64,000 nt of DNA from Melieria omissa (Eukaryota; Arthropoda; Insecta; Diptera; Ulidiidae). Of this stretch, positions 1 to 10,370 are shown in pieces (position 1 is the stretch's first letter; each line of letters begins with the position of its first letter). Location of the stretch: positions 123,807,891 to 123,871,890 of the forward strand of contig OZ020267.1 of assembly GCA_963971225.1 (NCBI GenBank), written 5' to 3'. The position numbers were made by a program, and so were the translations under genes. The notes under the pieces are model-generated. The model was not told the DNA's origin. It saw only the letters and a list, made by a program, of their open reading frames with translations, and searched no databases.

Positions 1-904
1 GATGGACTGTGCTAGAACGATCGACATAGAGAGTACATCTAGAATGTGCAAGAAACATCGGCGCGATAAGAAAACAAGTACAAAAAGCAGCAGTGTGCAG
101 CGCAGAGGGTCGAGTCCTAGTTGAATAAGCAAAGTAGTAACAAGTGTAGATACAAGCAAAGTGTTAATGTGTAAGTAAAGTGATTGTTGGTTTTTGACTG
201 CGGTTGCGCTGAATAATTGAAGTGGTTTTATTTTCAAGCACAATCCAAAAACAAACTTAGAGAAATATACTCTCTAGATACTTATATAGATATTTTTCAG
301 AAAATTTCTAACTAATTAACCAACTAACTAACTGACTCTTTTCTTTAATTGATTGAGGAAGATAAAGAAGTCAGCTGATAAACGTCAGTACACAATGTCA
401 GTAACAAATTAAGTCTGGACGGGTCAATGTTTTGTATAAAGTATGATCTCTGTGACCTCTAGCGCATCAAAAGAAGGGGCCAAATGCATTGAAACCATTT
501 CTGATTAGTTGGTTGAGTAGCTGCTATCACAGCTAGGCAGCACAATTAGTGCATAAAATGTAGTTTTGAAACTTAATTACCACTTTGTGTTGGTATTGAC
601 TGGTATTTTAAATCCACTTTGCGAAATCAAAGAAGTGCAGAAGTTCCCTGATCTCCATAGTTGGAAATGGTTCTGAGGTCTTCCGAGACATTCCGACATT
701 CATACAAAAAGTGAGTGAGTATTTTCTCTGATTCTCATACCCACAACTGTGTGGGTGTTTCCAAGCAAAGACTTCAACCTATTCAAGATGTACTTTGGGC
801 ATGTTTTTCTTCAAATATTGCAGGTAGACAGTTTGCTCTATCTTTCGTTAGCATGAATCAGAAAATGTATGCATGTCGCTTCTTAGCCTTAGTTCCCAAG
901 GCTT
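1..904. other. Non-coding AT-rich DNA; possible untranslated exon end at 170
   Basis: I see no supportable coding region. The first 170 bases are purine-rich, lack a long frame and end at a consensus 5' splice donor (GTAAGTAA starting at 171), so they could be the end of an untranslated exon of the dpr gene downstream. That is inference from one splice-like site only. The remainder is ordinary AT-rich fly intronic or intergenic sequence. Confidence 0.3.
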
Positions 905-1240
905 TCTAAAGTCATACATAAAGTGCGATTAGGATGATCTTTCACTGGGATAATTGGGCTTTGGCCTCAACGTCATAACCATATTTTATCACCAGTCATG
1001 ACCTGTTTGAGCAAATCGTTGCAATGCTCATGCGTCGATTCTTTTGGTCAAATGTAAGCAATTTTAGAACAAACTTTGTTCTGACACAAGTTTTATGTCC
1101 AAACATACGAAAACATTGCATGACATTAGTCAACGGATACGCCAGCAGCCTTAGCAACTTTTTTAATAGTCATTCAACGGGTTTCATAAAATATTGTCAC
1201 CGTTTTAACGTTGAACTTATGAACCTTTTTTTGCTTAAAG
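905..1240 (-). pseudogene. Decayed mariner transposase fragment (Mos1/GVQW-like)
   Basis: Read on the minus strand, broken frames resemble the middle of a mariner transposase. One stretch reads like FVPKLL..FDQKNRRMSIA, followed by DLLKQVMTGDK, which holds the first catalytic Asp motif (TGD), then YDVEAKAQLSQ, matching the family block GYDVETKAQSSQWK. Several frameshifts and stops interrupt it: TGG has become TGA after the LSQ stretch, and bases are missing between the TGD motif and YDVE. No terminal repeats were recognised. The assignment rests on remembered family motifs, not an alignment. It lies just upstream of a second, unrelated mariner derivative at 1461-2028. Confidence 0.6.
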
Positions 1241-1460
1241 TAGACTAGCCAATTGATTCTGTCACCATTTGAATTGCGTTTGATCACTTAATTATGTTTT
1301 TCACTTAAAATTTAATGGACATTTTTTTAATCAATTTTTCGATGGCAATAAATTGCCAAACTCACTAAAACATATTTGACTTTTAATTCAGTCAAAAGAC
1401 AACTATATGTTAAATGGCTGATAATATCAACATTATGTTGTATACATGTGAACCCACATA

Positions 1461-2028
1461 ACAGTTGGGCTGAAAAGTTCGTATCGTTTTATAGCTTATA
1501 GCACATAGCTTTCGCATACCCAAATATTCATGAACGATATGTCCAACACGTTCCTTTGATATCTTTAGAGTGTCAGCTATACAAATCAACCTCAATTTAC
1601 CATCTTCCAAAATCGTTTTGTGGATCTTTTTGATGTTTTTGTCCGTAACAGCCTCTTTCGGACGTCCACTGCGTTCATCGTCTTCGGTTCTCATATGGCC
1701 TGTACGGAATTTAGCAAACCACTTACGAATGGTTGCTTCGCCCGGCGCAGAGTCCGGATAACACTCATCAATCCACTTTTTGGTATCAGTAACCCTTTTT
1801 TTCTTAAAAAATAATGTTTCATTAAAACACGAAATTCCTTTTTATCCATTTTTTTCAAAATAACAAAAGTTGCTTCACGCAGAATGCTGTATCTCACAAA
1901 CTAATAATCAGACAGCTGTCAAATTTATACACGTTTCTTTTCAAGGTGGTTACTACCTAAAAATGATACGGATTTTATTCTAGTACCGCCATCTCATAGA
2001 AACGATATGAACATTTCAGCCCAACTGT
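1461..2028 (-). mobile_element. Internally deleted mariner element, irritans-like, with TIRs and TA target duplication
   Basis: The 568-bp element is bounded by inverted repeats of about 30 bp (outer part ACAGTTGGGCTGAAA at 1461; its complement ends at 2028), with about three mismatches, and by TA dinucleotides at 1459-1460 and 2029-2030, as expected for Tc1/mariner insertion. A full mariner is about 1.3 kb, so more than half the interior is missing. The remaining coding part is the N-terminal DNA-binding half of a transposase on the minus strand. The element is non-autonomous. Confidence 0.88.
1495..1858 (-). pseudogene. Mariner transposase N-terminal remnant (helix-turn-helix part)
   Basis: On the minus strand the frame opens with MDKKEFRVLMKHYFLRKK, a typical irritans-subfamily mariner N-terminus. 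After a frameshift it continues as MRTEDDERSGRPKEAV, then ADTLKISKERVGHIVHEYLGMRKLCA. The reading then runs straight into the terminal inverted repeat. These blocks are the first helix-turn-helix, the GRPKE linker (AT-hook-like) and the second helix-turn-helix that bind the element ends. The whole DDD catalytic domain is absent, so no transposase activity is possible. One or more frameshifts near 1690-1760 break even this part. Confidence 0.85.
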
Positions 2029-2792
2029 TAATAAAAACAAAAATCGAATGTCTCATATATGAAGACAGAGAAATTTGAATAGTTGTACTTCACTTCTTCT
2101 ACTCTAGAATTTAGTTTATTTCGCAATCATGATTAGGTGCTTCAAAATTCACCTGAAACTCCTGGACTGTGCCTCAAACCACAAAAAAAAATTACAAGTG
2201 ACTGCAAAACGATCGGCTTTATGGAACTCTTGAAGCACTCACCAAACATATTGTCTGACACAAACTTTCTATGAATTTTATATAACCAAGAGATATTGCT
2301 TCTCAGTCGCAGTAGACGTTCATCGAATGGGTTCCCTGCGAATATCTCTTGAATTTCCTCTGACACTTCTAACTAAAATTGTTTAATTTCCTTCTCCAAC
2401 GTCTCGCACTTCCTCTCTTGCTGCATTTCATTGGAGTTTGAATTTAGTGCGTTTATTTCTATACAAAGCTAATAATTTCAAGAAATGTATTTCTTTTTCT
2501 TGAATACTTACAGTTTTAATTGTATAAATGACTAACGTCTCTGCTGATATAAATGAATGGATTATATGAAAAGAGTGCAATTAAATATGCTTTAATATAA
2601 ATAGAATTTCAAAGGACAAAAAAGCATCTTATTTCTTCTTGGAGATGCAGCCTGCACTTCCTATTGGTCATTTTCCAACCATTCTTCCCACTTCGCACCT
2701 TTCAAACTATCGAAATGAAGAATATGAATGAAAGTCATCAAAATTTTACTAAATATTTAAATTGCCATATTTCTCAATGTTCTTATAAAATT
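2029..2792. other. AT-rich sequence with no recognised feature
   Basis: Nothing supportable was found apart from short open frames that resemble no protein family I know. Confidence 0.4.
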
Positions 2793-2940
2793 AGAAAATA
2801 TTTAACAAATAAGTAACAAATTTTTGGCCATTTGATTGTCGTTATTGCACGTTGAAACAATAAAAATAAAATGTTACAAAGTGCAATAACGTCAATCAAG
2901 CGGCCAATAGTTATTTGTATAAAATATTTCTGATTCAATG
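2793..2940. repeat. Imperfect inverted repeat (hairpin, MITE-like)
   Basis: The arms at 2824-2850 and 2881-2907 match at 24 of 27 positions when one is reverse-complemented (TTGGCC outer end, GTTATTGCAC inner end), separated by a 30-base loop. Weaker complementarity (AAATATTT..CAAATAA) extends outward to about 2793 and 2940. This is the form of a small foldback or MITE, but no target duplication is evident. Confidence 0.6.
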
Positions 2941-5062
2941 AAATTTATTTGAATTGCCAAATTGATTCTTGGACTAATTTAATATGCAGATCTCTCCCCC
3001 GTCACTTCAGTTCGTGTGAATCAATGTTTGATGCATTTAACCGGAATTGGTTTCATCACAGATGAAAGTAAATAATTGCTGTTTTCTTTGTGCAAGTGTA
3101 AAGTTACAAGCTGTCCATATTAAAAGAAAATAAATTTGCCGCAAACTAAAATAGAATTTAAATAGAATTTCAAAGTGGCAACTTTAGTTACGGAATGGAA
3201 ATTACTTAAAGTATACAAAGCCACAGTCAACTGAATTCAAGAGATTTGAAAAGTGTTTGTGAAAGTTGCAAATGTGATTAAATGTGGAGTTGAGGCCGCA
3301 AAAGTGCCACTGGACCTTAGCTGGTTTTCTCAGCTCTCAATCGGCCGCCAAGACATGTGAGCTTCTTTGACCGAAGCCGCAATCGTTGTTATGTAGTTGT
3401 CCTGACCATTGCTGCAGCTTAAGTTAAGCACTCAATTTAAGTGGCAGCCGCTCCAAGCTGCAGCTCTTGTCTTCTTTATTGAAAGTATTTATTACGATTC
3501 GCTTTCATGCGGTTCTTACAACATTTTGCACACACTTTGGTTATTGTGTTGTGGGCGTCGGCTTTGGCTAACATTTAATAACTTTGCAAAGTTAATGGAA
3601 ATTCGCTTGAATATTCAAAAAGTTAATTTTAAGGCGCTTTCGAATAACTGAAAACTGCACACATTGCTGCCAAATGGCAGTCGCGGTTTAATAAAACAAA
3701 AGTTTGCCAATTTAAATCTCAACATTTCGTCGGCTTAGGCATTACGTAACATTTTCCTTTTATACGGAGCTGCTGTAAGCTGCTTGTTTTTGTAGTTTCA
3801 CTGTACTCTCAGTGCTTTTGGTTTTCACACTTTTGTCAAATTGAACCGCAAAAAAATGAACCCAGTGATGCAAGCAGCCAGTGAACCACAAATGTGTGGG
3901 TTGGAGTGTTTCCGTGGATTCTTTGCTGCTTGCTATTTGTTTGCAAAGTTAGTTTTTATATTTCTTGCGAGTGCCAAATAATTTTGGAAAATTATTTCTT
4001 ATTGAAATTTAAACAACTGACAGCTACATTGATGAGACAGATACGAGTTTATTGCTGCACTCTTGGCCGATGTGGCGGCAAAGATTCTCGCTGTGCGTCG
4101 CCGGTTTCACTTCCGCTGCTCCACTGAGTTTCCTTCCATTTCATTCAATTTAAATGGGAAAATTGTGCGGACCCCGTCTGTTGTTGCTTCAGTCGCTGGC
4201 AGAACGCTTTGCAATGGCGCCACATAAACAACAACAATGCTGCCAGCCATTTTTTTTCTTTACAATTTTCCATCTAAAAGTGGAAGCAAAACAACAACAA
4301 CAAATTGAAAGCAACAAAAGCGGAAAAAGCACTGCAACATGCAGAGAGCACCGTAAGCGGCTTAGCTTCGATTTGAGTGAAGTTGCCACGGATTGCACCC
4401 GTCAAACAAGCCCACTGTGCCGTGCAGTAATTTTATGCATCACAGTTGTAAAGTAAGCGGACTGGGAATTCGTAGCTAAGCGCAGGTAGTGAAAAAATGG
4501 CAGCAACTTGCACTTCTTCCGCTGCCATTTCACTTTGTTTAGTTGTGTGCTGCATTTTTTCTACGCTTCTATGACGTTTGGCTTCGTCTACTTTTTGTAC
4601 TGTTCGGTCTCATTTTGTTGTTGAATTGGAGTTTTTTTGGAGCGTGTTATGAAAGCGCGTTGCAGTTGGCAGCAGCGCTGTGCTGCGGCCATAGGCGGCT
4701 TCGCCTCAATGAATGAACGCCTAATTAAGTCATTGCGTGCTGCATTACAAAACTGCTAATTAGCTGCATGGCCGGAGTTATTTTGTTGCTCACAAGTTTT
4801 GTTCGTTGACTTGTTTGTTGACTGCACGCTTTATAAGTTAACTTAAAACAAAAAAATTAATAAAACAAAGTGCTTCCGGAAGAGAAATTTCCTTCAGATA
4901 ATAAATCATAAATATTCTTGATATCTCTGTTATTTTAAGTATTTTTATATGTGGGTAAGTGCTCAACTGCCATGAGAAAAACTTAAAGAATCGACTAGCA
5001 ATAAGAAAATTTATTTCATTTCTTTGTTGTATTACAGTTTATTTTATTTTTTTTTCATTTTA
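2941..5062. other. Presumed intron or intergenic DNA
   Basis: No coding region is supported. Open frames near 3409-3651 and 4154-4456 have no recognisable family signature and look like chance frames. The part around 3290-4800 is somewhat less AT-rich and contains CAACAA-type runs. Confidence 0.35.
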
Positions 5063-5308
5063 TTTGAATTGATTTGATTTGATTTGATTTGATTTGATTT
5101 GATTTGATTTGACTTAACTTGATTTGATTTGATTTGATTTGATTTCAATTAATTTGATTTGACTTGACTGGACTTGACTTGACTTGACTTGACTTGACTT
5201 AACTTGACTTGACTTGACTTGACTTGACTTGATTTGACTTGACTTGACTTGACTTGACTTGAATTGAATTGAATTGATTTGATTTGATTTGATTTGATTT
5301 GATTTGAT
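5063..5308. repeat. Pentanucleotide array (GATTT)n / (GACTT)n
   Basis: About 49 units of a 5-bp repeat. Blocks of GATTT alternate with blocks of GACTT and a few GAATT variants, keeping a strict 5-bp register throughout. It passes directly into the TTTTA array that follows. Confidence 0.95.
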
Positions 5309-5424
5309 TTTATTTTATTTTATTTTATTTTATTTTATTTTATTTTATTTTATTTTATTTTATTTTATTTTATTTTATTTTATTTTATTTTATTTTATTT
5401 TATTTTATTTTATTTTATTTTATT
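5309..5424. repeat. Pentanucleotide array (TTTTA)n
   Basis: About 23 almost perfect units of TTTTA continue the 5-bp register of the preceding GATTT array. They are followed by a short irregular junction (TTTCTATTATTT) into the heptamer array. Confidence 0.95.
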
Positions 5425-5955
5425 TCTATTATTTTATTTTTATATTTTATATTTTATATTTTATATTTTATATTTTATATTTTATATTTTATATTTTATA
5501 TTTTATATTTTATATTTTATATTTTATATTTTATATTTTATATTTTATATTTTATATTTTATATTTTATATTTTATATTTTATATTTTATATTTTATATT
5601 TTATATTTTATATTTTATATTTTATATTTTATATTTTATATTTTATATTTTATATTTTATATTTTATATTTTATATTTTATATTTTATATTTTATATTTT
5701 ATATTTTATATTTTATATTTTATATTTTATATTTTATATTTTATATTTTATATTTTATATTTTATATTTTATATTTTATATTTTATATTTTATATTTTAT
5801 ATTTTATATTTTATATTTTATATTTTATATTTTATATTTTATATTTTATATTTCATATTTTATATTTTATATTTTATATTTTATATTTTATATTTTATAT
5901 TTTATATTTTATATTTTATATTTTATATTTCATATTTTATATTTTATTTTATTTT
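5425..5955. repeat. Heptanucleotide array (ATATTTT)n
   Basis: About 72 units of a 7-bp repeat, nearly perfect apart from two T-to-C changes (ATATTTC near 5850 and 5929). The array lacks stop codons on the + strand and so gives a spurious 233-residue open frame of Ile/Leu/Tyr/Phe. That frame is a translated satellite, not a gene. Confidence 0.95.
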
Positions 5956-7874
5956 ATTTTTTTGTTTTATTTGGTTTTATTTTACTTTATTATTTTTTAC
6001 TTTAACACTGATGACCTCAGCTTTTCAACTCGCCACAGATCAAAATTTAATAAAATGTTATTAAATGTTATTTATTTATTTATGTTATTTACATTCAACT
6101 TTTATTGTAATTGTTCAAGTTTTTAACGAAGTTAATTTTAAAACTGTTATTGTATTTTATTTTATAATTCAATATTTCGCAACGTATTCTATTAAAAGTA
6201 CATATTTTTTCATCTATATTCCTTTATTACAGTCAAAATTTCACTTCACCATTGAATTTCATTTAAATAAAAATTGTGAAAAATATTTATTCAACTTTAG
6301 AGCTCGTGTTTTTATAGCAATTTAATAATTTTAAAATTAATTCCAATGGTAATTTTATTGTAGTACGAGTTTGTGTCTGTGTGCAGTGAATTTTTAAATG
6401 AAACGAAAGTACCTACGTGCTTTTTGAATTTAATGTTGGTATATTTTTGCCTGTGGCATATTTTAAAAACTGCAATAAAACTCTCACACAAAAATATAAG
6501 CAAGCAGAAATACTAATAAACAGACACCCACACATAGACGCACTCATACACGTACAGAGTGCGAATGGGAGCCATCAATTGCAGCCGACGCACGTCAGAG
6601 GGCATCGAAATTGCTAGTCGCGTGGCGTACGCATGCGGCAAAGGATATCCGCTAGTGCGAATTTATTGCCCACCCAACACAATAAACAAAAACACACACA
6701 CACACACACACATACTTAAACGTATGTGAATAAAATTTAGTTTACAAAAGCGCACCAAACTGAAAATGAAACGAAATGCAAAGCCATAACAAAAACGCAA
6801 ACTAAGTGGAGCACAAAAAGCAGCAGTGACACAAAAAACACGCAGAATGAGACCCGCGGGGCATCATAAAATCAAATAAAAATTGCATTAAATCACAACG
6901 ACACCTTGGCACAACAAACAGCGCCAACAAACACCAAACAATGAAAAAATGAACACAAAAATAACTACAACAACAACTACAACAGCAGCGACAATCAGTA
7001 CAAAAAACAAAAAACAATAACAAGGACAGCGCAAACAATAACACAGAGCAAACAATTGAAATTTATACGTGGCGCCAACAGCCAATACTACCGCACTCGC
7101 ACACACACACACACACGCATACTCACACAGCCACAGACAGCCGTACGCACAGCGCGTTGTTGTCGTAAAAAAACAGGCGCAAATGTGCAAACACGATGAG
7201 CGCCTGGGGGTGTGGAGCGCGAATGTGGAATAAATGACATGAAGAAGCGCCAAATAATAATGGCGTATAATTTGTAGCATATTTTTAGGCGGTGCGGCGC
7301 ATACGTGTGTAAAACATGAACTCACTCACCAAGGCGAAACCGATTGAGTGCGCGTTGAAACACAAACACAAACATACACCCACACACTGACAACAACAAC
7401 AACACAATTTTACTCGATCCAGCAGGCGCGCCAACGAAAGCGTCTTTTCAGCTTCATTGCCCGCAAGTGTGGGCGTCAAATATGTCAGTTATCAGCGCAC
7501 AATTAACGACTGCTGAAAAATGTGAGGTACGAAAAATGAGGGGGCGTGCGCGCTTATAAATGTTCCGAACGTGCGACGGGCGTTGTACGTGTCGCAGCCG
7601 CTCAGCCAGACGCACACGCACACATATGCAGAGTCGAACGTGCCGCATTCCCATAAGCGGTCTCATCATTTCGACACAAGTGCGCGCCATAAATTCTCAT
7701 CCATTCGGAGGTGCGCGCGCCAGCGCTGGTGTCACATTTGCCACACTTGACACATTCGCCGTGCTCACTTTTTGTTCACTTTGCTTTGTGTCGGCCTTAG
7801 TGAAAATTTCCGCTCCTGTCTTTTAGCGCGCGCGTATCTCTGCGCATTATTTCACTGTCGTTTTGTGGAACTGC

Positions 7875-7907
<33 letters not shown>

Positions 7908-8331
7908 CTTTTGAAATTTGTCACTACGTATTTGTGTGCTTCGAAATTGATTGCCAAAACGCAAATGGCCCAAGCCATGTTAGTGTAACACCCGCAGTTG
8001 CTGTAACACATTTCGCGAATTTATTTTCATTTATTGTGCGCTGATAGCCAGACTGACTTAATATGAAAAACATACACATCAGTGGTGTCCCCAGGATTTC
8101 GGGGACGTATATTTTTGCGTATTTTTTTAATGTTGCATAAAACTATACATAAGTATATATATACATATGCTTACATAAAATTCATAAACAAAAAATTAAA
8201 GAAAAATATATTTAACTGATTTTTTTTTAATTTGAACAGCCGATACAGGGTTGTTTTTGTTATCCATAGGGCTTCAACTGGACTTTTCCATCTGACCCGA
8301 TTTGAAGTTATTTTTTGTGCCGTCCCATTAA
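5956..8331. other. Non-coding DNA rich in CA/GT and CAA microsatellites
   Basis: No gene is supported. It contains CA runs near 6692-6711 and 7099-7116, a GT run near 7877-7909, and many CAACAACA tracts. From about 6500 to 8050 it is less AT-rich than its surroundings, as is common in regulatory parts of large fly introns. Open frames here are short Cys/Val/Arg-rich translations of these repeats. Confidence 0.4.
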
Positions 8332-8935
8332 CCCTTTCGCTATGTGGTATCCTTATGGATACATGATGTTTGTGGACGTCTGCATCTTCTATGGTTGCAA
8401 GAATACATTTGTTTGTTAGTCTTTAGAATAGTTTGAAGTTTTAGGAAAAATACGAAATTCATAAACTGAATACTTATGTTTAAAGAAGAGAAGTATACAG
8501 GATTTTTTAATGGTTTATCTTGACATAGGAAAGGAAGAAGAAACAAAAAAATTAGATAACTTTTTTATTTGACGTTTTCTTTTAATTTGGATACTTTTTA
8601 TGTTTTAGTTTTGGCTGAAGTAAATGAAGAAAGCCGCCATATCACAGCTGGCTAGTGCGTTGAGCCGCGAGTCAAATGCGACGCTCGAACCCAGGTTCAA
8701 GACTACGTTGCTGCTAACACCAAAAAAAAAAAGAAAAAACAACGGCGGATGTCCTCTCAGCAGGAAATGGCAAACCTCTGAGAGTAAAATTGCCTATGAA
8801 AAAGCTCCCAACTCGCCGTTCGGAATCGGCATATAACTGTGATTCCATTTCAACCTTGTAAAAAATTCACATAGAAGTCTAAAACGTAAAATTTAAAATT
8901 GTAACTTTCCCCATTAAAAATCTGTAGCGAAAGGG
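8332..8935. mobile_element. piggyBac-like non-autonomous element with TTAA target duplication
   Basis: The 604-bp segment is flanked on both sides by TTAA (8328-8331 and 8936-8939). Its ends are inverted copies of CCCTTTCGCTA. TTAA duplication with ends beginning CCC is the hallmark of the piggyBac superfamily. There is no transposase frame inside, so this would be a miniature element. Just inside the left end lies a small palindrome (GTATCC..GGATAC, about 8347-8362). A tRNA-derived SINE is nested at 8632-8865, so the empty element would be about 370 bp. Superfamily assignment is from the ends only. Confidence 0.7.
8632..8865 (+). repeat. tRNA-derived SINE, copy 1
   Basis: The 5' part reads like a tRNA: an A-box-like AGCTGGCTAGTGCGTTGAG segment and a B-box-like GGTTCAAGACT. 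An A-rich linker follows, then a tRNA-unrelated body (CAGGAAATGGCAAACCTCTG ... CCGTTCGGAATCGGCAT) ending near CAACCTTGTAAAA. An inverted second copy at 54406-54641 shares head, linker and body, which defines the unit as about 235 bp. The A-box start (ATATCACAG) is mutated relative to copy 2 (GTAGCTCAG). It lies within the TTAA element at 8332-8935. Confidence 0.82.
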
Positions 8936-8939
8936 TTAA

Positions 8940-9884
8940 TAGTGACATAAGTTAGTTGGCGCAAACTCTACCTGGTCCAAATGTTGTTCACTCGCTTTAA
9001 CTTTAATTTTCTTTTGGGTTAGTAAATTATAATTTTTGAAACATTAATTGGAAATTATAATTTTGGAACAGAAAGTGTGAACATATTCAAAGTTAATATT
9101 TATCCATTGTATTCATGATTATGTCCGTGTTTTGGTGTAAATTCAATTACACTCCTGAAGTGAAAAAAGTAAGTATTTGCGGTCTTGTCGTTTTTGGTTT
9201 TCTACCTGTCGGGATTTGGTGTTTTCTATGACAGAGGTTGAAGGAAGGAAGTGCTATTTTGAATATGAGGTGAACATTGTTGTTGAATTTTGACCCTGGA
9301 GTTAAATGAGAGAGGATGATTTCTTTGGAAAAAGTAGTCTAAGCAATAGCGGAAACCAGTTCTTCTAGAGCAACAAAATTAAGATATCAATTCTTTTGCT
9401 TCTAGAGGTAAAAATGACGATGTTGCAAACTATCTATTGGACGCTGAATAAAACGAAGCTTTTGATACTGATAGAAAAAATTGTTGTTTAGGTAGTTCAA
9501 CATGAACAATAAAATGTTCAGCATATTATGCTTGAACGGAATGTGTTTTCTTTGGGATAGATGGCACTAAGTGGATAATAGAAATTTTGTTTCTTATTTA
9601 TAGCCAACAATTCCTACTGTTCCGTATTAATCAGCTACCTTTTCGACTTCAAAGCAGAAAAAGGTATATGTATGAAAACACGATTTGTATATGTCCAATG
9701 TGCAATATCAATGTGATTGAGCCATGATGCTGCATTATATCGTTGAAACAACTGGTCAAGCAGTTGAAGCAAATCCATAAACAACGTATTTTACATTTTC
9801 ATATTTTTTAATGTATTATGCTTTACTGGAGAAAGCTTTTGCTGCCTCTGGTATAAGGTATATCACCTGCTTATATCACGCTAT
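8940..9884. other. No clear feature; faint piggyBac-like Cys-rich remnant possible
   Basis: No intact frame. Around 9655-9730 one + frame reads RKRYMYENTICICPMCNINVIE, faintly like the C-terminal cysteine-rich ribbon of piggyBac transposases. That is too weak to call, though the neighbouring TTAA element makes it worth testing. Confidence 0.2.
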
Positions 9885-10370
9885 TATGACAAAAGGACAT
9901 ATTATGCCGAGGACACGGTGTCAGGACGCTTCTTAGACATACAGTCAGTGGCATCTTGGAAGTTATTCTAAAGACTCTGCGGGCTGGGGTTAACCGCACC
10001 AAAAGAGGAATACTATTGCTTACGAGGAGGTACGAAGTACCTTCATTACGACGACCAAAGCTTAGTGGGTGGGAGGTTAGACTTTACTCAGAAACTAAGT
10101 TTCTTGGAGTCATACTTGACATCAAGCTACAATTATACAGGAGACAAGGCTCTCGCAAGGCTCTTCGGTTAAGGTGGGGCCTAGAACTGAAGACGTCTCG
10201 TTGGACCTACACGGCCATAGTTCGACCTATTCGCACGTACGGAGTACTACTTAGTTTGATAGTTGGCGCCCGAGAAGAACCACAACATCAACAGACCAAC
10301 TGCAATGCAAAGGTTCTGTCTTTCTTATGCGCTGAGCACCTTCTTCGTCTGTTACGAATTGAATATTTTA
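9885..10370 (+). pseudogene. LINE reverse-transcriptase fragment (Loa/I-like)
   Basis: The + frame beginning near 9956 reads LTRRYEVPSLRRPKLSGWEV, then SETKFLGVILDIKL, then RWGLELKTSRWTYTAIVRPIRTYG. These correspond to the region after the catalytic YADD in non-LTR reverse transcriptases: the KT/E-LF-RKYK block, the YLGVILDxKL block, and the thumb segment RWGLKPKxVHWxYTAVVRPIxTYG. The palm domain with YADD is missing upstream, and a stop or frameshift follows the thumb. It is a 5'-truncated, decayed retrotransposon copy. The clade is a guess from wording of the motifs. Confidence 0.75.

Noticed and set aside
5304..6005. 233-codon open frame of Ile/Leu/Tyr/Phe
   Set aside because: It is a translation of the TTTTA and ATATTTT microsatellites, with no start context or domain.
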